A stretch of 64,000 nt of DNA from Silene latifolia (GCF_048544455.1 NC_133538.1:19123969-19187968); one strand, 5' to 3'. Counted from the stretch's first letter, positions 11,607-22,860 are shown. Notes: generated by a model not told the origin, from the sequence alone. A program made the numbers and translations.

Positions 11607-13174
11607 TTAGACTTTCCTGCTAAATTTGTCGAAGTTTGGTATTCCCTTTCTAGCCTGTATGTCTTCATCCAACCTTAATGCTGCTGTAGTTCTCTGCTGG
11701 ACTTCTTCGAATCTTTCATAAGGATACATCGTTAATTCTTTGTAGAGGTTTGATTCCTTGTCCAGGCCTTGTCTGAAGGCATTGATAGTTGTGGACGTGT
11801 CACAGCCTCTTATTGAGACTTCCTCTACATTGAACCTGGTGACGTAATCTTTGATTGATTCACCTATTTCTTGAATGATCCTATACAGATCGCTTGGCTG
11901 CTTTAGTGTTCTCCGGCTGCTGGAGAACTGCTGATTGAAGGCGTTGACTAAGTCGGCGAATGAAGAAATTGTCTCGTTAGGCAAACCGACGAACCATTGC
12001 AATGCTGCTCCGGTTAGGGTCGAACCAAATCCTTTACACATACATGCCTTCTTCGAGGCTCCTGTGGCAGTGGTAACCATCATTTTTTGCTTAAACTGGC
12101 TAATGTGATCGCAGGGGTCTGTGGTTCCATCGAAGAGGGTCATTGTTAGCACGTTAAATCCTTTTGGTAAGGCCACTGTGGCTATATCGTCGGTAAAAGG
12201 CGAGTCAGCGTAGCTTTTTGGTGCAGCCATCTTCATAGGCAGCGGCATTCCTGGGACCCTCCGGAGGAGGCTTCGTAGTTCCTGGTATTGCTGTTCTATA
12301 TACGTCTCTCTCCCGGCGGGTCGCAGGTGCTCCTGTGACTGACGTTCTGCTCCTCGTACGAAGTTTTGTTGTCCTAAGACCGTTGGTTGGTGTATCTGCG
12401 AGGCTGCTGCAGCCAGGCCACTTTCCCAGGTATACTCAGCTTGATTTGTAGCTGGAGCCCTGATCACTGGGATCGCAGTTGCCACTCTGCTCTGCTGGAG
12501 CCCTCCTACATCTGACGTGGGTGTTGGCTCTTGGCGTGCTGGCTCATTATCTGGTGTTAATGCTCCTAGTCCCGTTGGGACCAAGCTTCCTCTTGGCTGC
12601 GGTGTTGCGTCTATGTCCAACCTGAGTGCTACTTCGCGTGGCAGCACCCGCGTCTGCCTCCGATCCCTACTCTCTCCTGGTGATCCCCTAGATCTGTCTT
12701 CCTGTATCCAGGGGCCGAATTGGCGGCATGGCTTCTTAACTCGTTGATCTGTGCTCGAAGGACATTGTTGTCCTCTTCCATCTGGGATCTCATGCTCCTA
12801 TTTTCGTTCTGCATTGTCCGTATCGTCCTTGCTAATGTGTCCAAACCGCTTATCATGATGCTGGTGGGACTCGGAGGAGCCTGAGCCTGTTGCCTGGATT
12901 GTGCTCCACTCTCAGACTGTGGGGCTCCTTGCCGTCCCTGGACGACTCCCGAATCTCTAGTCTGGACTCTCTCCGAAGACGGGCTTGCTGCTGGCTGGGA
13001 ACTTTGACTTTGCTTGACGGCTGGTATCTGGGCGGCACTGGTGGTTTGAACCGAGGTTGTGCGTGCTCCGGCTACCAAGGGAGATGGTACCCGTGTTGCT
13101 GCCGAAGGGGATGGTGCCCGTATTGCTGGGGCACCGCCGGTGCTACCTGAGTTGGTTTCTTGGTGTCCGGACAT
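11607..13174 (-). pseudogene. TAT-1 gag
   Basis: The ATG at 13174 (MSGHQETNSG) lies about 45 bp downstream of the primer site and is the natural start. The N-terminal 180 residues are Ser/Pro/Gln-rich with a short coiled coil (LARTIRTMQNENRSMRSQ). A frameshift near 12640 leads to the second frame, which contains the retrotransposon gag domain (LTGAALQWFVGLPNETISSF near 11980 and YVTRFNVEE near 11830) and ends in a stop at 11607. The expected role is capsid formation and RNA packaging. Confidence 0.8.
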
Positions 13175-13217
13175 GTTATGCTTGCTGTGTAGACTGGATA
13201 ACGAAGATGACCACTAT

Positions 13218-13235
13218 GCTCCACGGTGGGCGCCA
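13218..13235 (-). other. Primer binding site of TAT-1
   Basis: On the minus strand it reads TGGCGCCCACCGTGGAGC, a typical tRNA primer site of Tat-type elements. It lies just inside the 5' LTR and upstream of the gag ATG. Confidence 0.7.
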
Positions 13236-13238
13236 AAC

Positions 13239-13288
13239 TATTTTGGTAAATTTCTACCAATTTAGGGTTAAAGCGGTCTTAACTAATT
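13239..13288 (-). repeat. Remnant of the TAT-1 5' LTR
   Basis: About 50 bp between the primer site and the LINE. The word GCGGTCTTA near 13273 also occurs near the matching end of the TAT-2 LTR (34980-34990), supporting that this is LTR sequence. I could not find its continuation beyond the LINE. Confidence 0.5.
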
Positions 13289-16200
13289 ATGGAACGCCTA
13301 GACCGTGCCTATGCTAACTCTGAATGGCTCAACCTTTTCCCTGCGGCATCTCTTTTGCATCTTCCAATTCTTGTCTCAGACCATGCTCCAATTATACTCA
13401 AGTTTTTCCCTCCTTCAAGGACCTACAGACGCCCTTACCGTCTTGATAACTGGTGCTTTAATTCACCTGAGATTGCCCATATTGTAGATTGTGCATGGAA
13501 GTTACCTTTTACTGGCTCTCCTATGTATGTTTTATCTCGCCGCCTGGCTTCTGTCCGATTTTCTATAATGCAATGGGTGATTCATCATTGCTTGTCCCAT
13601 GGTATTAACTGGTCTGAGATTCAACAAACAACCATGTGCTCTTCTACGGAGATTTTAGATGTTCAGTCGGCAACATCTTTTCAGCAGGTTCGTTCTGCAC
13701 AACTGCACCTTCTAGAAACACAACATTCTTACTGGTTACAACGGGTAAAGTTAAAGATTGAAGTTCTTGATGGCCTCCCTTCGAGGTTTTTATATTCCCG
13801 GGTCAAACAACGTGCTTCTCACCAGCGTATTCTTGCTTTGCTTTCTAGCTCCGGTGAATGGCTTTTACTCCAGCACAGATTTCGTTGGAAGTTACTTCTT
13901 TTTTTCGATCTCTTTTATGTGCAACCCTCCTCAAGATCCTGGCTCGCCCCGGGGTTTTATTGCCCCTTTGCTTGACTCTCTTGATCTTCCAATGCTCAGC
14001 CCGGAAGACTGTTTGCTGTTATCTGCTCCTTTCACAGAACTTGATATTACACATTCTCTAAATGGTATGGATGGATCCAAATCACCTGGCCCCGACGGTA
14101 TTACCCCTAAATTTTTCCAGATGTTTTGGCCCCAGGTTGGTCCTTTGGTTAATCTGGTTCTTCTTCGTTTCCTTAACTCGGGTGTTATGCTGAAGGAATG
14201 GAAAATACCCATATTATTCTCATCCCTAAGGTTGAGAAACCGGAGCAGATCTCTCAGTATCGTCCTATCAGTCTTTGCAATGTTATTTACCGGCTTGCTT
14301 CCAAGTGTCTTGCTAATCGTCTCAAGCTTTTTATTTCATCGGTGATTTCGGAATCTCAACAGGCTTTTGTTCCTTCGCGGCTTATGCCAGACAGCTGTGT
14401 TATTACTCACGAGATTATGCATTATCTTAATAAAACAAAGCGAGGCTCGGTTTCTTATGCTGCTTTGAAGCTTGATATGCATAAAGCTTTCGACCGCGTT
14501 TCTTGGACTTTCCTTATTGCGGTTTTAAAGAAATTTGGTTTCCCGGTCTTCTGGCAAAATATTATTTGAGAATGTATTTCAACTGTCACATATAATATCA
14601 TTATCAACGGCGAGCCCTCTAGTACCTTTAGACCTTCTTGTGGTCTAAGACAAGGTGATCCCCTTTCACCTTATTTGTTTATCATGTGTATGGAAATTCT
14701 TTCGTGCCAGCTGTGTAAGGCAGAGAAGGCTAATATGTTAATTGGCCTGAAGATTTCTCGGTACGCTCCCCCTATCGCACATCTGTTTTACGCTGATGAT
14801 GCTTTTATTTGCTGTAAAGCAACTCCATCTTCTTTTGAGACTCTCAGAGATTTGTTTCGTTGCTTCGAGCTTGCGTCTGGTCAGATGATTAATTTGGATA
14901 AGTCTTTTATTAAATTCAGTCCAAATGCACCGCTTGATTTCAAATCCCACATGGCATCCATTCTGAAGATGCGCACATCTGATTGCTTTGGTAGTTATTT
15001 GGGTGTCCCGTCGATCTTCCCTCTAAGAAGTCTCTTGTGTTCCAGCCTTTGGTGGATAGGCTTACAAGTCGCATTCTTGCCTGGTCTTCTCTCCACCTCA
15101 GCCAGCCTTGTAAGCTGCTTATCATCAACACTATTTTTTTGGGTTCACTCTGGTTTCTCATGGTTTCTATTCCTTTTCCTATTGGAATATGTAAGAATAT
15201 TGACTCTCTGATTGCGGCTTTTTGGTGGCGCAAATATGTTCGTCATAGATCTATTCACTGGCTCTCTCGGGATTCTCTACAACTTCCTCATGTAAGTGGC
15301 GGCCTTGGTTTAAAATCTGTATCTGTATTAAGTCAGGCAACACTTCTGAAAAATTTCTGGCGTCTCCACCATCAGCCGACTGGTTTATTATCAAAATTTC
15401 TGATTCCCAAGTATAGGAAGGATCTTCCTATCCCTACTTCAAAATCAAAGGTCTCTCATCCTTCGTTTTTATGGTCTGATTTATGTCGCGCAGCTAATGT
15501 TTTGTCCCTTGGTTTTTCATGGAAGCTTGGTAATGGTTCCTCTGTTGACCTGTTTACAAGGCCATGGGTTAATGGGACTATCCCCTCGGTGCGTAGTCCT
15601 ACGCCTGCTGCCACACCTATTCTTTCTCATATGCTCACTACTTCTGGTAATTGGAATCAGTTTACAGTTTATCGCTGGTTTCAGCCTCCTTGTGCCAGGG
15701 CTATTCTCGCTATGGAACCTCCTCATATTGCTATTGATGATTACCTCTATTGAAAATATACGGAGGATGGAGTTTATACAGTTCGCTCAGGATATGATTT
15801 CTTGTTGTCCCATACGTCCTTTTCCTGCTCTCCCTCCTTTTATTCTACATTTCCTTGGAAAGTTCTTTGGGGTCTTCATTGTTCTCCCATGTTCCCTCTT
15901 CTGATTTGGCGAATAGTACATAATATCCTTTCTTCTTTAGAAAATTTATATGTTAGAGGCATCCAGGTTAGTACTTCCTGTGTTTTTTGTCGCTCTTATT
16001 CAGAGTCTTTAGATCATCTTTTTCGTTACTGTACTGTTTCTAGACATGTTTGGCTTTCTTCGGTTCTTGGTATTAATTCGGTAGCTAACCCTGGTGTTTG
16101 TCTGCAACGATGGCTTGCTGATTTTATTGGATACTTTCACAGGGTTACTGCAAATGCAGATCAGTGCCTTCTTTGTTTTCTTTGTATTATAAAGGCCATA

Positions 16201-16740
16201 TGGATGGTTCGCAACTCGGTAGTCTTTGACAATTGTAGTGTCAATCCTGTTCAGATTTTACATCTGTCTGACTACCTGCTTGCATCCCATTCACAGTTGC
16301 CAGTGTTTTGGCCTTCCTATTCTAAAGCGACTACCATGAATTCTATACCAATCATGAACTGTGCTCAGTCTTGTTCTGCGGTTACTTACTTTATTCCTGT
16401 TTGCAGGTCGCCTATTAGGGATTGCTACACTGTCACTTCTTCGGATACGCTGTCAAGCGATCCCGTTGTTCAGAACGTGAGGGCTACCACGGCTTTTGCA
16501 GCCTCGACAAAAGGCCTACTCCTCACCACGTACAGAGCCCACTCAGCTTCGCAACCTTCCGTTTCTTTCAGAGTTGCATCAAAAAAATTATCTTCAGTTC
16601 TGGCCTCCACAACGCCAGTACCAATCGAATTGCGCCACTCTTTGTGCACAATTCGTAGTTTCCTTCGTATGTATGTTCACTGGTCAGTTAGTTTGGCTGC
16701 TGGCTGATATTGTATACGTTTTTAGTTTTAATATATGAAG
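13289..16740 (+). pseudogene. LINE ORF2 remnant: endonuclease end, RT, zinc-binding region
   Basis: Pieces in order: the C-terminal end of an apurinic-type endonuclease (ERLDRAYANSEW to SDHAPIILKF, 13289-13420); the RT start with GSKSPGPDGITPKFFQ (about 14070); QYRPISLCNVIYRLASKCLA (about 14255) and ALKLDMHKAFDRVSW (about 14465); the RT catalytic FYADDAF (about 14790); the region after RT with WWRKYVRHRSIHWLSRD (about 15220); and a zf-RVT-like region with CVFCRSYSESLDHLFRYC (about 15980). At least five frame changes and several stops disrupt it, so it is dead. The last 300 bp could be a decayed RNase H-like tail, but I cannot confirm that. Confidence 0.85.
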
Positions 16741-16752
16741 TTTATTATTGTC

Positions 16753-16776
16753 AAAAAAAAAAAAAAAAAAAAAAAA
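16753..16776 (+). repeat. Poly(A) tail of LINE-1
   Basis: 24 uninterrupted A residues directly after TATTGTC. It marks the 3' end of the LINE and its plus-strand orientation. Confidence 0.9.
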
Positions 16777-17149
16777 GTAATCAAGCTTCTTTTGTGGAGC
16801 TCACATTTGATAATTCGCACATGGGTACTCTTGTTGTTTAACCTTAAAGACATGAGAATCTAGTGACATAATTAGGTGAACCCGTTCTAAATTATGATGT
16901 TAAACTAAGGCATGGGTACCGTACAAATAAAACGTATTAAGTGAACTCCATACCTTAAGAATTGAAATAATTGTGTTTATTAGTTTTACCTAATGAATAA
17001 ACGGAGTTGGTTTCCTTACATTTAAAAAATAAAACCCCGTTTTTTTAACTTAATTTTAGCTCATTTTAGTTCAGTTGAGTTTTATTCAATTCAGTTTAGT
17101 TCAGTGTAGATTCATTTAGTTCAGTTTAACTCATCTGTTCACAACTTAA
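16777..17149. other. AT-rich spacer without a supported gene
   Basis: It begins after the LINE poly(A). The last 100 bp (from 17040) are rich in AGTTCAGTT-like words, which also occur right of the MITE at 17350-17430, suggesting that the MITE landed in a related older copy. Confidence 0.5.
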
Positions 17150-17344
17150 GGTTATGTTCTTTTCGACTGAAAGCATCTGCACTGAATTAAACTTAACGGA
17201 GCTGAACTGAACTCAACTCAACTTAATGGAGCTGAACTGAAATAAGATAATTTGTGAAAAGATGAGCTGAACTGAACGAAGTTGAACTGAATAGACTTGA
17301 ACTGATCTGGATTGAGCTGAAATTAAGTAAAAAAGAATATGGCC
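17150..17344. mobile_element. Tourist-like (PIF/Harbinger) MITE
   Basis: The ends read GGTTATGTTCTTTTC and, on the other strand, GGCCATATTCTTTTT (12 of 15 matching). TAA trinucleotides lie on both sides (17147-17149 and 17345-17347), the usual Harbinger target duplication. The 195-bp body is made of GCTGAACTGAA-like words and encodes nothing. Confidence 0.6.
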
Positions 17345-18242
17345 TAACTCTTATTTTAGTTTAGTTCAGTTTAGCTCCATTTAATTCAGTTCGGTTCAGT
17401 TCAATATAGTCCCATTCCATTCACTTAAGCTTCAGCCGAAAAAAATAGAGTAAATACAAAATAATAAAGAAAATATAGTTACTTGCCTATAAATCCACCT
17501 ATCTACGGAGTATTATTCTTGTATCTTTTAGAAGAAATTTCGTCAACTCTACAAATTTATTAGTTCCAATTAAAATATCTTGACATGTATTGAACCATTC
17601 ATGTTTATTAAAGTGAAGTTAATTCTAAAGTTAGTGCAGATCCCACACAAAAGCGCGTTTTCTAGATCATTTTTTATAGAGAATTTATTAATTAAATTGT
17701 CTGTAAAAACAAATTTTAATAATGTGTAGTAATAAGAGATAGAAGTAATAAATTAGAGATTTTTAGCCTGAATGAAATTGACAGTTGAACTAAATTTTTT
17801 TAATAAAAAAGTTATTTATTATAAATAAGATTGTCGGTTTAACATAAATAACACATGATTCTTTTTATCCATATAAAGTATTTCAGTGAAGTTAACTATT
17901 ATTGTTATTTTTCAAAATAAAAAATATAAAGAAAAAATGCGAAAATCATACACTATCCATTATTTATTTATAGTTTAGAATTTAGAAAGAAACCCAATTA
18001 TGAGTAAATATTGTTTAGGCGGGAAAAATAAGAGAGATGGAAGCGCCGACAGTTGACAGATTTTGGGCTCTTCTTCTACTTCTAGCTTCATACTTGAAAG
18101 GGTAGTTGGGCCAACATGTCATTTCTGATGGCCTGCAACTAGTATCCTTTTCGATCCAACTAGAATTCTCTTGGCCTTGTACGAATTGGTCAACAGTTCA
18201 ACACATACAAGACTCAAAGTTGTTAGATAAGTCCATCTGTCA
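17345..18242. other. AT-rich spacer without a supported gene
   Basis: 17350-17430 carries AGTTCAGTT words in the opposite sense to the MITE body. The rest is AT-rich. An AGGCGGGAAAAA word at 18017-18028 looks like an E2F site, but no gene starts near it. Confidence 0.5.
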
Positions 18243-18680
18243 TAGACCTGGTAACAGATCGGGTCAAGTAGGGTTTGTGTTCGTGTCATATGTAAACGGC
18301 TCATAAACCAACCTAAACCCGACCCAATTAAATCTCATATCATATTCGTGTTGACCCAATTACATAAATGGGTCATAAAGCCCAACCCTAGTCCCTAACC
18401 CGTTAATTTCGTGTCGAGTTCGTGTCGTATTTTCGTGTCATGTCTATATTTGGAAAGTTTAAGTATATTTATGTGAAGGAGGATTAAGAAAAATTACGAT
18501 TAATTTAGTAAACAGGACATTCGTGTCGGGTTCATGTTTAGAGAGCTCAACCAAACCCAATCCAATTAAATATCGTGTCGTGTCCGTGTCGACCCACTTA
18601 CATAAATGGGTCATTAAGCCTCAACCCAAACCAATTAATTTCGTGTCGTGTTTGTGTCGTGTCATTGTTTGCCGGCTCTA
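18243..18680. mobile_element. hAT-like MITE
   Basis: The left end reads TAGACCTGGTAAC; the right end, read on the other strand, TAGAGCCGGCAAAC. Flanks ATCTGTCA (18235-18242) and ATCTATCT (18681-18688) fit an 8-bp hAT duplication with two differences. Inside, GTGTCG and GGGTCAT(A/T)AAGCC words recur, typical of a widespread plant hAT family whose ends resemble TAGACCTG. No coding capacity. Confidence 0.55.
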
Positions 18681-18987
18681 ATCTATCTATCAATATAATA
18701 TAATAAAACACAAATCACAAATATATTTTATAGAATATTTTACCATGAATCAATCAATATATATAATTAAAAGAGGCTTTTTTTGAAACATGTAATAGTA
18801 TCCAACTTTAACAAAACAACTAATTAAATTAACTTAAATATTAAAAATACTTATTTACTTATATTCTTCCAAACCATTACCTTAAAAAAAATCCATTACC
18901 TTAAAAAAAATAACTCAAATATCAAAAATAATATTCCAAGTCAACTATCAAAACCGTCCTTACATAGAATAATAGTACACTTATTAC
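18681..18987. other. AT-rich flank left of TAT-D
   Basis: Simple AT-rich sequence with a duplicated ATTACCTTAAAAAAAA word near 18878-18910. Its last five bases, ATTAC (18983-18987), form the left target duplication of TAT-D. Confidence 0.6.
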
Positions 18988-19573
18988 TGATGGGGCATAT
19001 TCTGCACCGCTGACCAAGTCAACATATTGAGCAAGGTCAAGGATATCCACAGCAAAGTCAACGACTTAGACAGTCTAGCCGATGCAACCCATCGGCCTGT
19101 CACCTGGGGTCTCGGCCTGTCAACCAGCCAGCCGGGACACATATCCGCGTACTCATATCCAAGACCCTCGACCGGCCTGCCATGGGTCCATCGGCCGAGG
19201 GTAGAACGGTCTTTCCACCTGCTAGCCACTTGGCCACTTGGCCACTACGTGACAAAAGGTGAAAGCCTATAAATACTCCTCAACCTTCATTGAGGAAAGG
19301 ATCCATAAATTAACCTAAGAATCACTATTCATCTGGTAATATCTTCCTTATCTCTCTATAATACATCCTTAGCCAAGTAATAACAACTTATCCCTCTAAG
19401 TTTACTGACTTGAGCGTCGGAGTGAGTACGCTTGGCACAAAGCCAAGCCCTCAGTTCTTTCATTGTTACAGGAGAGACCGAGAGGAACGATAGAGACGAG
19501 GGATCCAGCTCAAGACATCATTCTACAAGCCACGGGTGGTAACAATACTTGCTCTGGAATTACACCCGGAACA
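18988..19573 (+). repeat. Left LTR of TAT-D
   Basis: 586 bp, TGATGGGG to CGGAACA. It has a TATA box (TATAAATA, 19268-19275) about 280 bp in. Compared with the right LTR, most changes are small indels crowded into about 19042-19130. Confidence 0.9.
19268..19275 (+). promoter_or_regulatory. TATA box of the TAT-D LTR
   Basis: TATAAATA in the context AGCCTATAAATACTCC. The right LTR has the same at 26974-26981. It is the likely core promoter for the gag-protease transcript. Confidence 0.6.
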
Positions 19574-19575
19574 AT

Positions 19576-19593
19576 TGGCGCCGTCTGTGGGGA
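19576..19593 (+). other. Primer binding site of TAT-D
   Basis: TGGCGCCGTCTGTGGGGA starts two bases after the left LTR. This spacing and sequence are usual for plant gypsy elements. Confidence 0.8.
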
Positions 19594-19833
19594 AAGACAC
19601 TAGAAGCTAGTCACATTCATTCCCAAACAAAAATATACACACAAAAAACCCACCCCAAAAGCCAAGAAGATGTCGAAACAACAAGAGGCATTCGTGACTG
19701 ACGAAACCGAATTCTACCAAGATGATACCGTCCACAAATGCTGAGTTGTGCAACCCTCACGGCCAAGTGATTCAACCGAGTACGGGATGCCAATAATACC
19801 GGACACTCACGTTTGCACTGACCGGTCACCATC

Positions 19834-21255
19834 ATGGGGCATGTGGTTGACGCAGCAAAACTAAAGATGCTCCTGGACCTAATTGGGAGTACGCCGGCTC
19901 ACACTGTCACGCCGACAAGAGCGGCGGAACCCGTCCAGGAGACCAGGGCCCAAAACGTGACCCCAAGAAACTTGAACGGAGCATTAGGAGAAGCTGACCC
20001 TGTCAAGACACCGGAGGGGCCCAAAGTGGTCGTGGTAGACCTAAGTCCCTCTCGCACTCGTGAGAAGACGGCGTCGCCGCGGCACGAATGAGGCACACCC
20101 CGGAGGAATGAAAGAAGCCCAACTCGTCAGAGTTGGAGAAGAAGCCCGACTCACCAGAGTCGGAGGAGAAGTCCTTCTCGCTACGAGGAGAGAAGCCGGA
20201 CTAGGAATGCGAGGAGCCGATCGCCGCGTGTCGTTCGACATGTGGTCGAGACCCCCGCGCCTACGTCCTAGATACCCCTGTGCCGACTAAGTCGGGTTAC
20301 CACCCATAGCATACAAAGGGGAAGGAGACCCGACCGACCACGTCGAGGCTTACGAGTCTCACATGTCGCATGGGAGCAACCTGATGAGGTTTGGTGCCGA
20401 ATCTTCCCAACGACACTGCATGGGATGGCACGAGTTGGTACAAGGGGCTACCCGACGGTCGGTATCTTTACGCCGACCTAAAGGACGCATTCCTAGCCCA
20501 GTATTCCTGCAACAAGAGGAGGGCCGTGGAGACATCGGACCTCCTGACTATCAGACAGGAGGGAGGCGAGTCCCTCCGAAGTTATGTGAAGAGGTTCGAC
20601 GCCAAGGTTCAATAAATTCGCGAGCTGAACAATGAACTCGGCGACCTTCGCGGCGATGAAAGGCCTCCCAAGGGAGACCTAAAAACGAGCTCATCAAAAG
20701 CGGCGGCCTGACCTTGGACGCCGCCAGGAAATTGGCTGATCAAGCCATTAAAGTGGAGGACTATCACAAAACCTGGGTAGGCCGTAGCGAGGCCAAACCC
20801 TCAGAAAAGAAGAGCCGCCGGGAGGACAACCCGGATGAAGGGCGCCGTGACAATAATCGGTCACGGTCTGGCGAAAGACACCGTGACAATAATAGGCCAC
20901 GGTCTGATAAATCTGCCAGGAAACAGGACTCGACGGGCGCCGGGTGGAGTTCGGGATCGTACCACCAGAGGCGGTATAATGATAAAACCCCCCTCGTCGT
21001 ATCGGCCGCCGAGGTCTTCGCCCGAGCAAAAACGAGGGCCGAAGTGGGAAAGGCCCCCAAGCCGAAGGAGACGGTGACACGAGCCAGATCTGTGAGTACC
21101 ACGGCCACACCGGTCACCTTACTGACAACTGCCGGCATCTGAAGAATGCCATCGAAGAACTGATCCGGAAGGGGAGCCTCGGCAAGTACGTTGCCAAAGG
21201 CCAAAAGACTGACGCCGGCAGTTCAGATAAGAAATCCGTCTTCGAACGGATAGGA
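19834..21255 (+). pseudogene. TAT-D gag
   Basis: The ATG at 19834 opens a frame of 85 residues that stops at 20091. The gag domain follows in another frame: WYKGLPDGRYLYADLKDAFL (about 20430-20490) and GESLRSYVKRFDAKVQ (to 20615). A basic Arg/Asp-rich linker (20714-21000) and a zinc knuckle CEYHGHTGHLTDNC (about 21088-21130) come next. Stops and frameshifts near 20091, 20290, 20615 and 21000 break it. The first frame contains the 32-bp stretch that recurs in the tandem repeat (19893-19924). Confidence 0.7.
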
Positions 21256-21990
21256 GTGATCCATGTTGTCATCGGGGGCAACGAGAACGGAGGGTCCGCT
21301 CACGGGCACAAATGGCACCAGAACGAGCTATATCAGGCCATCAACTTTGTGCCCAACACAGCGATCCCCGCTTCCAACATCCCCGATATGACTATTGGAA
21401 GGAAGGACTACGAAGGAGTCATCGCTCCTCACAGTGACCCACTTGTAGTCAATTTGGACATATCCAACCACCTGGTCAAGAGGTGCCTGATTGACACAGG
21501 CGCCTACACGAACATCATGTTCAGGGAGTGCTTCCTCAGCCTCGGTCTGAGAGTCAAGGACTTAAGCCCCTGCACCAATCCACTATACAGCTTCTCTGGG
21601 GCCGGCCTGGTACCACTGGGGTCAATCAGACTGCCTATAATGTTCGGCGAAGGGAATGCGGCTAAGAATGTCCTAGCCGAGTTCGTGGTCATTGACGGCT
21701 CGTCCGCCTACAACGTTCTCATAGGCCGAGTCACTCTGAGCGAGGCCGACGCAGTGATGTCCATCCGGGCCCTAACACTGATGTACGTCTCGGACCGGGG
21801 GGAAGCGCATAAGCTCGTCTCCAAGGACGAGAAGGACGAGGTGGTCAACGTCCAGATAGCTGCCAGAGGATGTAACATGCAATCCCTCAAAGTGGCAAAG
21901 AAGTCAGAAAAAGGGAAAAGTCCATCCTTACAACAGGAGGGCGACCTCATGGATGCAACTAGCGGTGGCGACGGGAAGGTGTGCCTTTGA
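21256..21990 (+). CDS. TAT-D aspartic protease
   Basis: An open frame of 244 residues with the retropepsin signature CLIDTGAYTNIMF (about residue 76) and the later AYNVLIGRVTL (about residue 152), where a Pro is usual in place of Val (GRPTL). It follows the zinc knuckle of gag as in other Tat elements. The end (GDLMDATSGGDGKVCL) runs into noncoding sequence rather than RT. The retropepsin fold is clear; whether it is active cannot be told. Confidence 0.75.
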   Translation: MIHVVIGGNENGGSAHGHKWHQNELYQAINFVPNTAIPASNIPDMTIGRKDYEGVIAPHSDPLVVNLDISNHLVKRCLIDTGAYTNIMFRECFLSLGLRVKDLSPCTNPLYSFSGAGLVPLGSIRLPIMFGEGNAAKNVLAEFVVIDGSSAYNVLIGRVTLSEADAVMSIRALTLMYVSDRGEAHKLVSKDEKDEVVNVQIAARGCNMQSLKVAKKSEKGKSPSLQQEGDLMDATSGGDGKVCL

Positions 21991-22149
21991 TGAGCCATTA
22001 GACGCTGGTAATCTCGGGAAAACTTTGTATAGCGGCGGAGGTGTCCAAGATAGCTGTGGGCACCCCAAACGCATGTTTATACCTAATGAAAAATCGTCCA
22101 AGTCTTCCATCAAAGTGTCCATTTTTTCCCCATCAGTCATTAACAGGAA
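21991..22149 (+). other. Junction between protease and tandem repeat in TAT-D
   Basis: A short noncoding stretch where RT would be expected in an autonomous Tat element. No RT motif is visible in any frame. Confidence 0.6.
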
Positions 22150-22860
22150 GAAGATGCCGGCTCACACTGTCACACCGACAAGAGCGGTAGTCTCCATAAA
22201 GAGGCAGGCACCGTCGCAGTCACCCCAAGTAGTAGACGCCACGGCAGTCACCCCAAGAGGTTTTGACGCCGTCGCAGTCACTCCAAGTGGTAGACGCCAC
22301 GGCCGTCATCAAGAAATAGACGCCAGCTCACACTGTCACACCGACAAGAGCGGTAGTCTCCATAAAGAGGCGAGCACTTTGTCGCAGTCACCCCAAGTAG
22401 TAGACGCCACGGCAGTCACCCCAAGAGGTTTTGACGCCGTCGCAGTCACTCCAAGTGGTAGACGCCACGGCCGTCATCAAGAAATAGACGCCAGCTCACA
22501 CTGTCACACCGACAAGAGCGGTAGTCTCCATAAAGAGGCAGGCACCGTCGCAGTCACTCCAAGTGGTAGACGCCACGGCAGTCACCCCAAGAGGTTTTGA
22601 CGCCGTCGCAGTCACTCCAAGTGGTAGACGCCACGGCCGTCATCAAGAAATAGACGCCAGCTCACACTGTCACACCGACAAGAGCGGTAGTCTCTATAAA
22701 GAGGCAGGCACCGTCGCAGTCACTCCAAGTGGTAGACGCCACGGCCGTCATCAAGAAATAAGACGCCACTCACATCACACATCGACAAGAGCGGCCGTCA
22801 TTACCAATAAGCGGGGCGCTGCTCACACTTTGTCACACCGACAAGAGCGGCAATCACCCT
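22150..22860 (+). repeat. Tandem repeat of about 167 bp in TAT-D
   Basis: The word GCTCACACTGTCACACCGAC starts at 22160, 22326, 22494 and 22660, spacing 166, 168 and 166 bp. A shorter unit of about 109 bp and degenerate pieces follow to 22860. Each unit also holds internal copies of GTCGCAGTCAC(T/C)CCAAGT and AGACGCCACGG. The frame stays open across units but encodes only low-complexity peptide. The first 32 bp of the unit match gag at 19893-19924 with one difference. Confidence 0.9.

Larger units (their letters stand above)
4170..13288 (-). mobile_element. TAT-1: Tat-lineage Ty3/gypsy retrotransposon, interrupted
   Basis: On the minus strand the order is: a fragment of the 5' LTR (13239-13288), primer site (13218-13235), gag, protease, RT, archaeal-type RNase H, integrase, spacer, then an antisense gene on the plus strand. 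The archaeal-type RNase H (YIDGASN motif) before integrase marks the Tat lineage. Later insertions are ATH-1 at the left edge, a solo LTR at 9347-10622 and LINE-1 at 13289. The 3' LTR is outside the window. Frameshifts (near 8610, 9230 and 12640) and an in-frame stop near 6740 make it non-functional. Confidence 0.85.
13289..16776 (+). mobile_element. LINE-1: 5'-truncated L1-type non-LTR retrotransposon
   Basis: It begins inside the endonuclease domain and ends in a 24-base A-run (16753-16776). 5' truncation and a poly(A) tail are the usual products of target-primed reverse transcription. It sits in the 5' LTR of TAT-1. I found no convincing target-site duplication. Confidence 0.85.

Noticed and set aside
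13280..16790. Target-site duplication for LINE-1
   Set aside because: Sequences before 13289 and after 16776 share only TAAT-like words. I could not support a duplication.
18017..18028. E2F-like site AGGCGGGAAAAA
   Set aside because: No transcription unit starts nearby, and a single short word is expected by chance in 64 kb.
22160..22660. TAT-D repeat as a centromeric satellite array
   Set aside because: Only three full units plus partial ones are present. The period alone is not evidence of centromere function.
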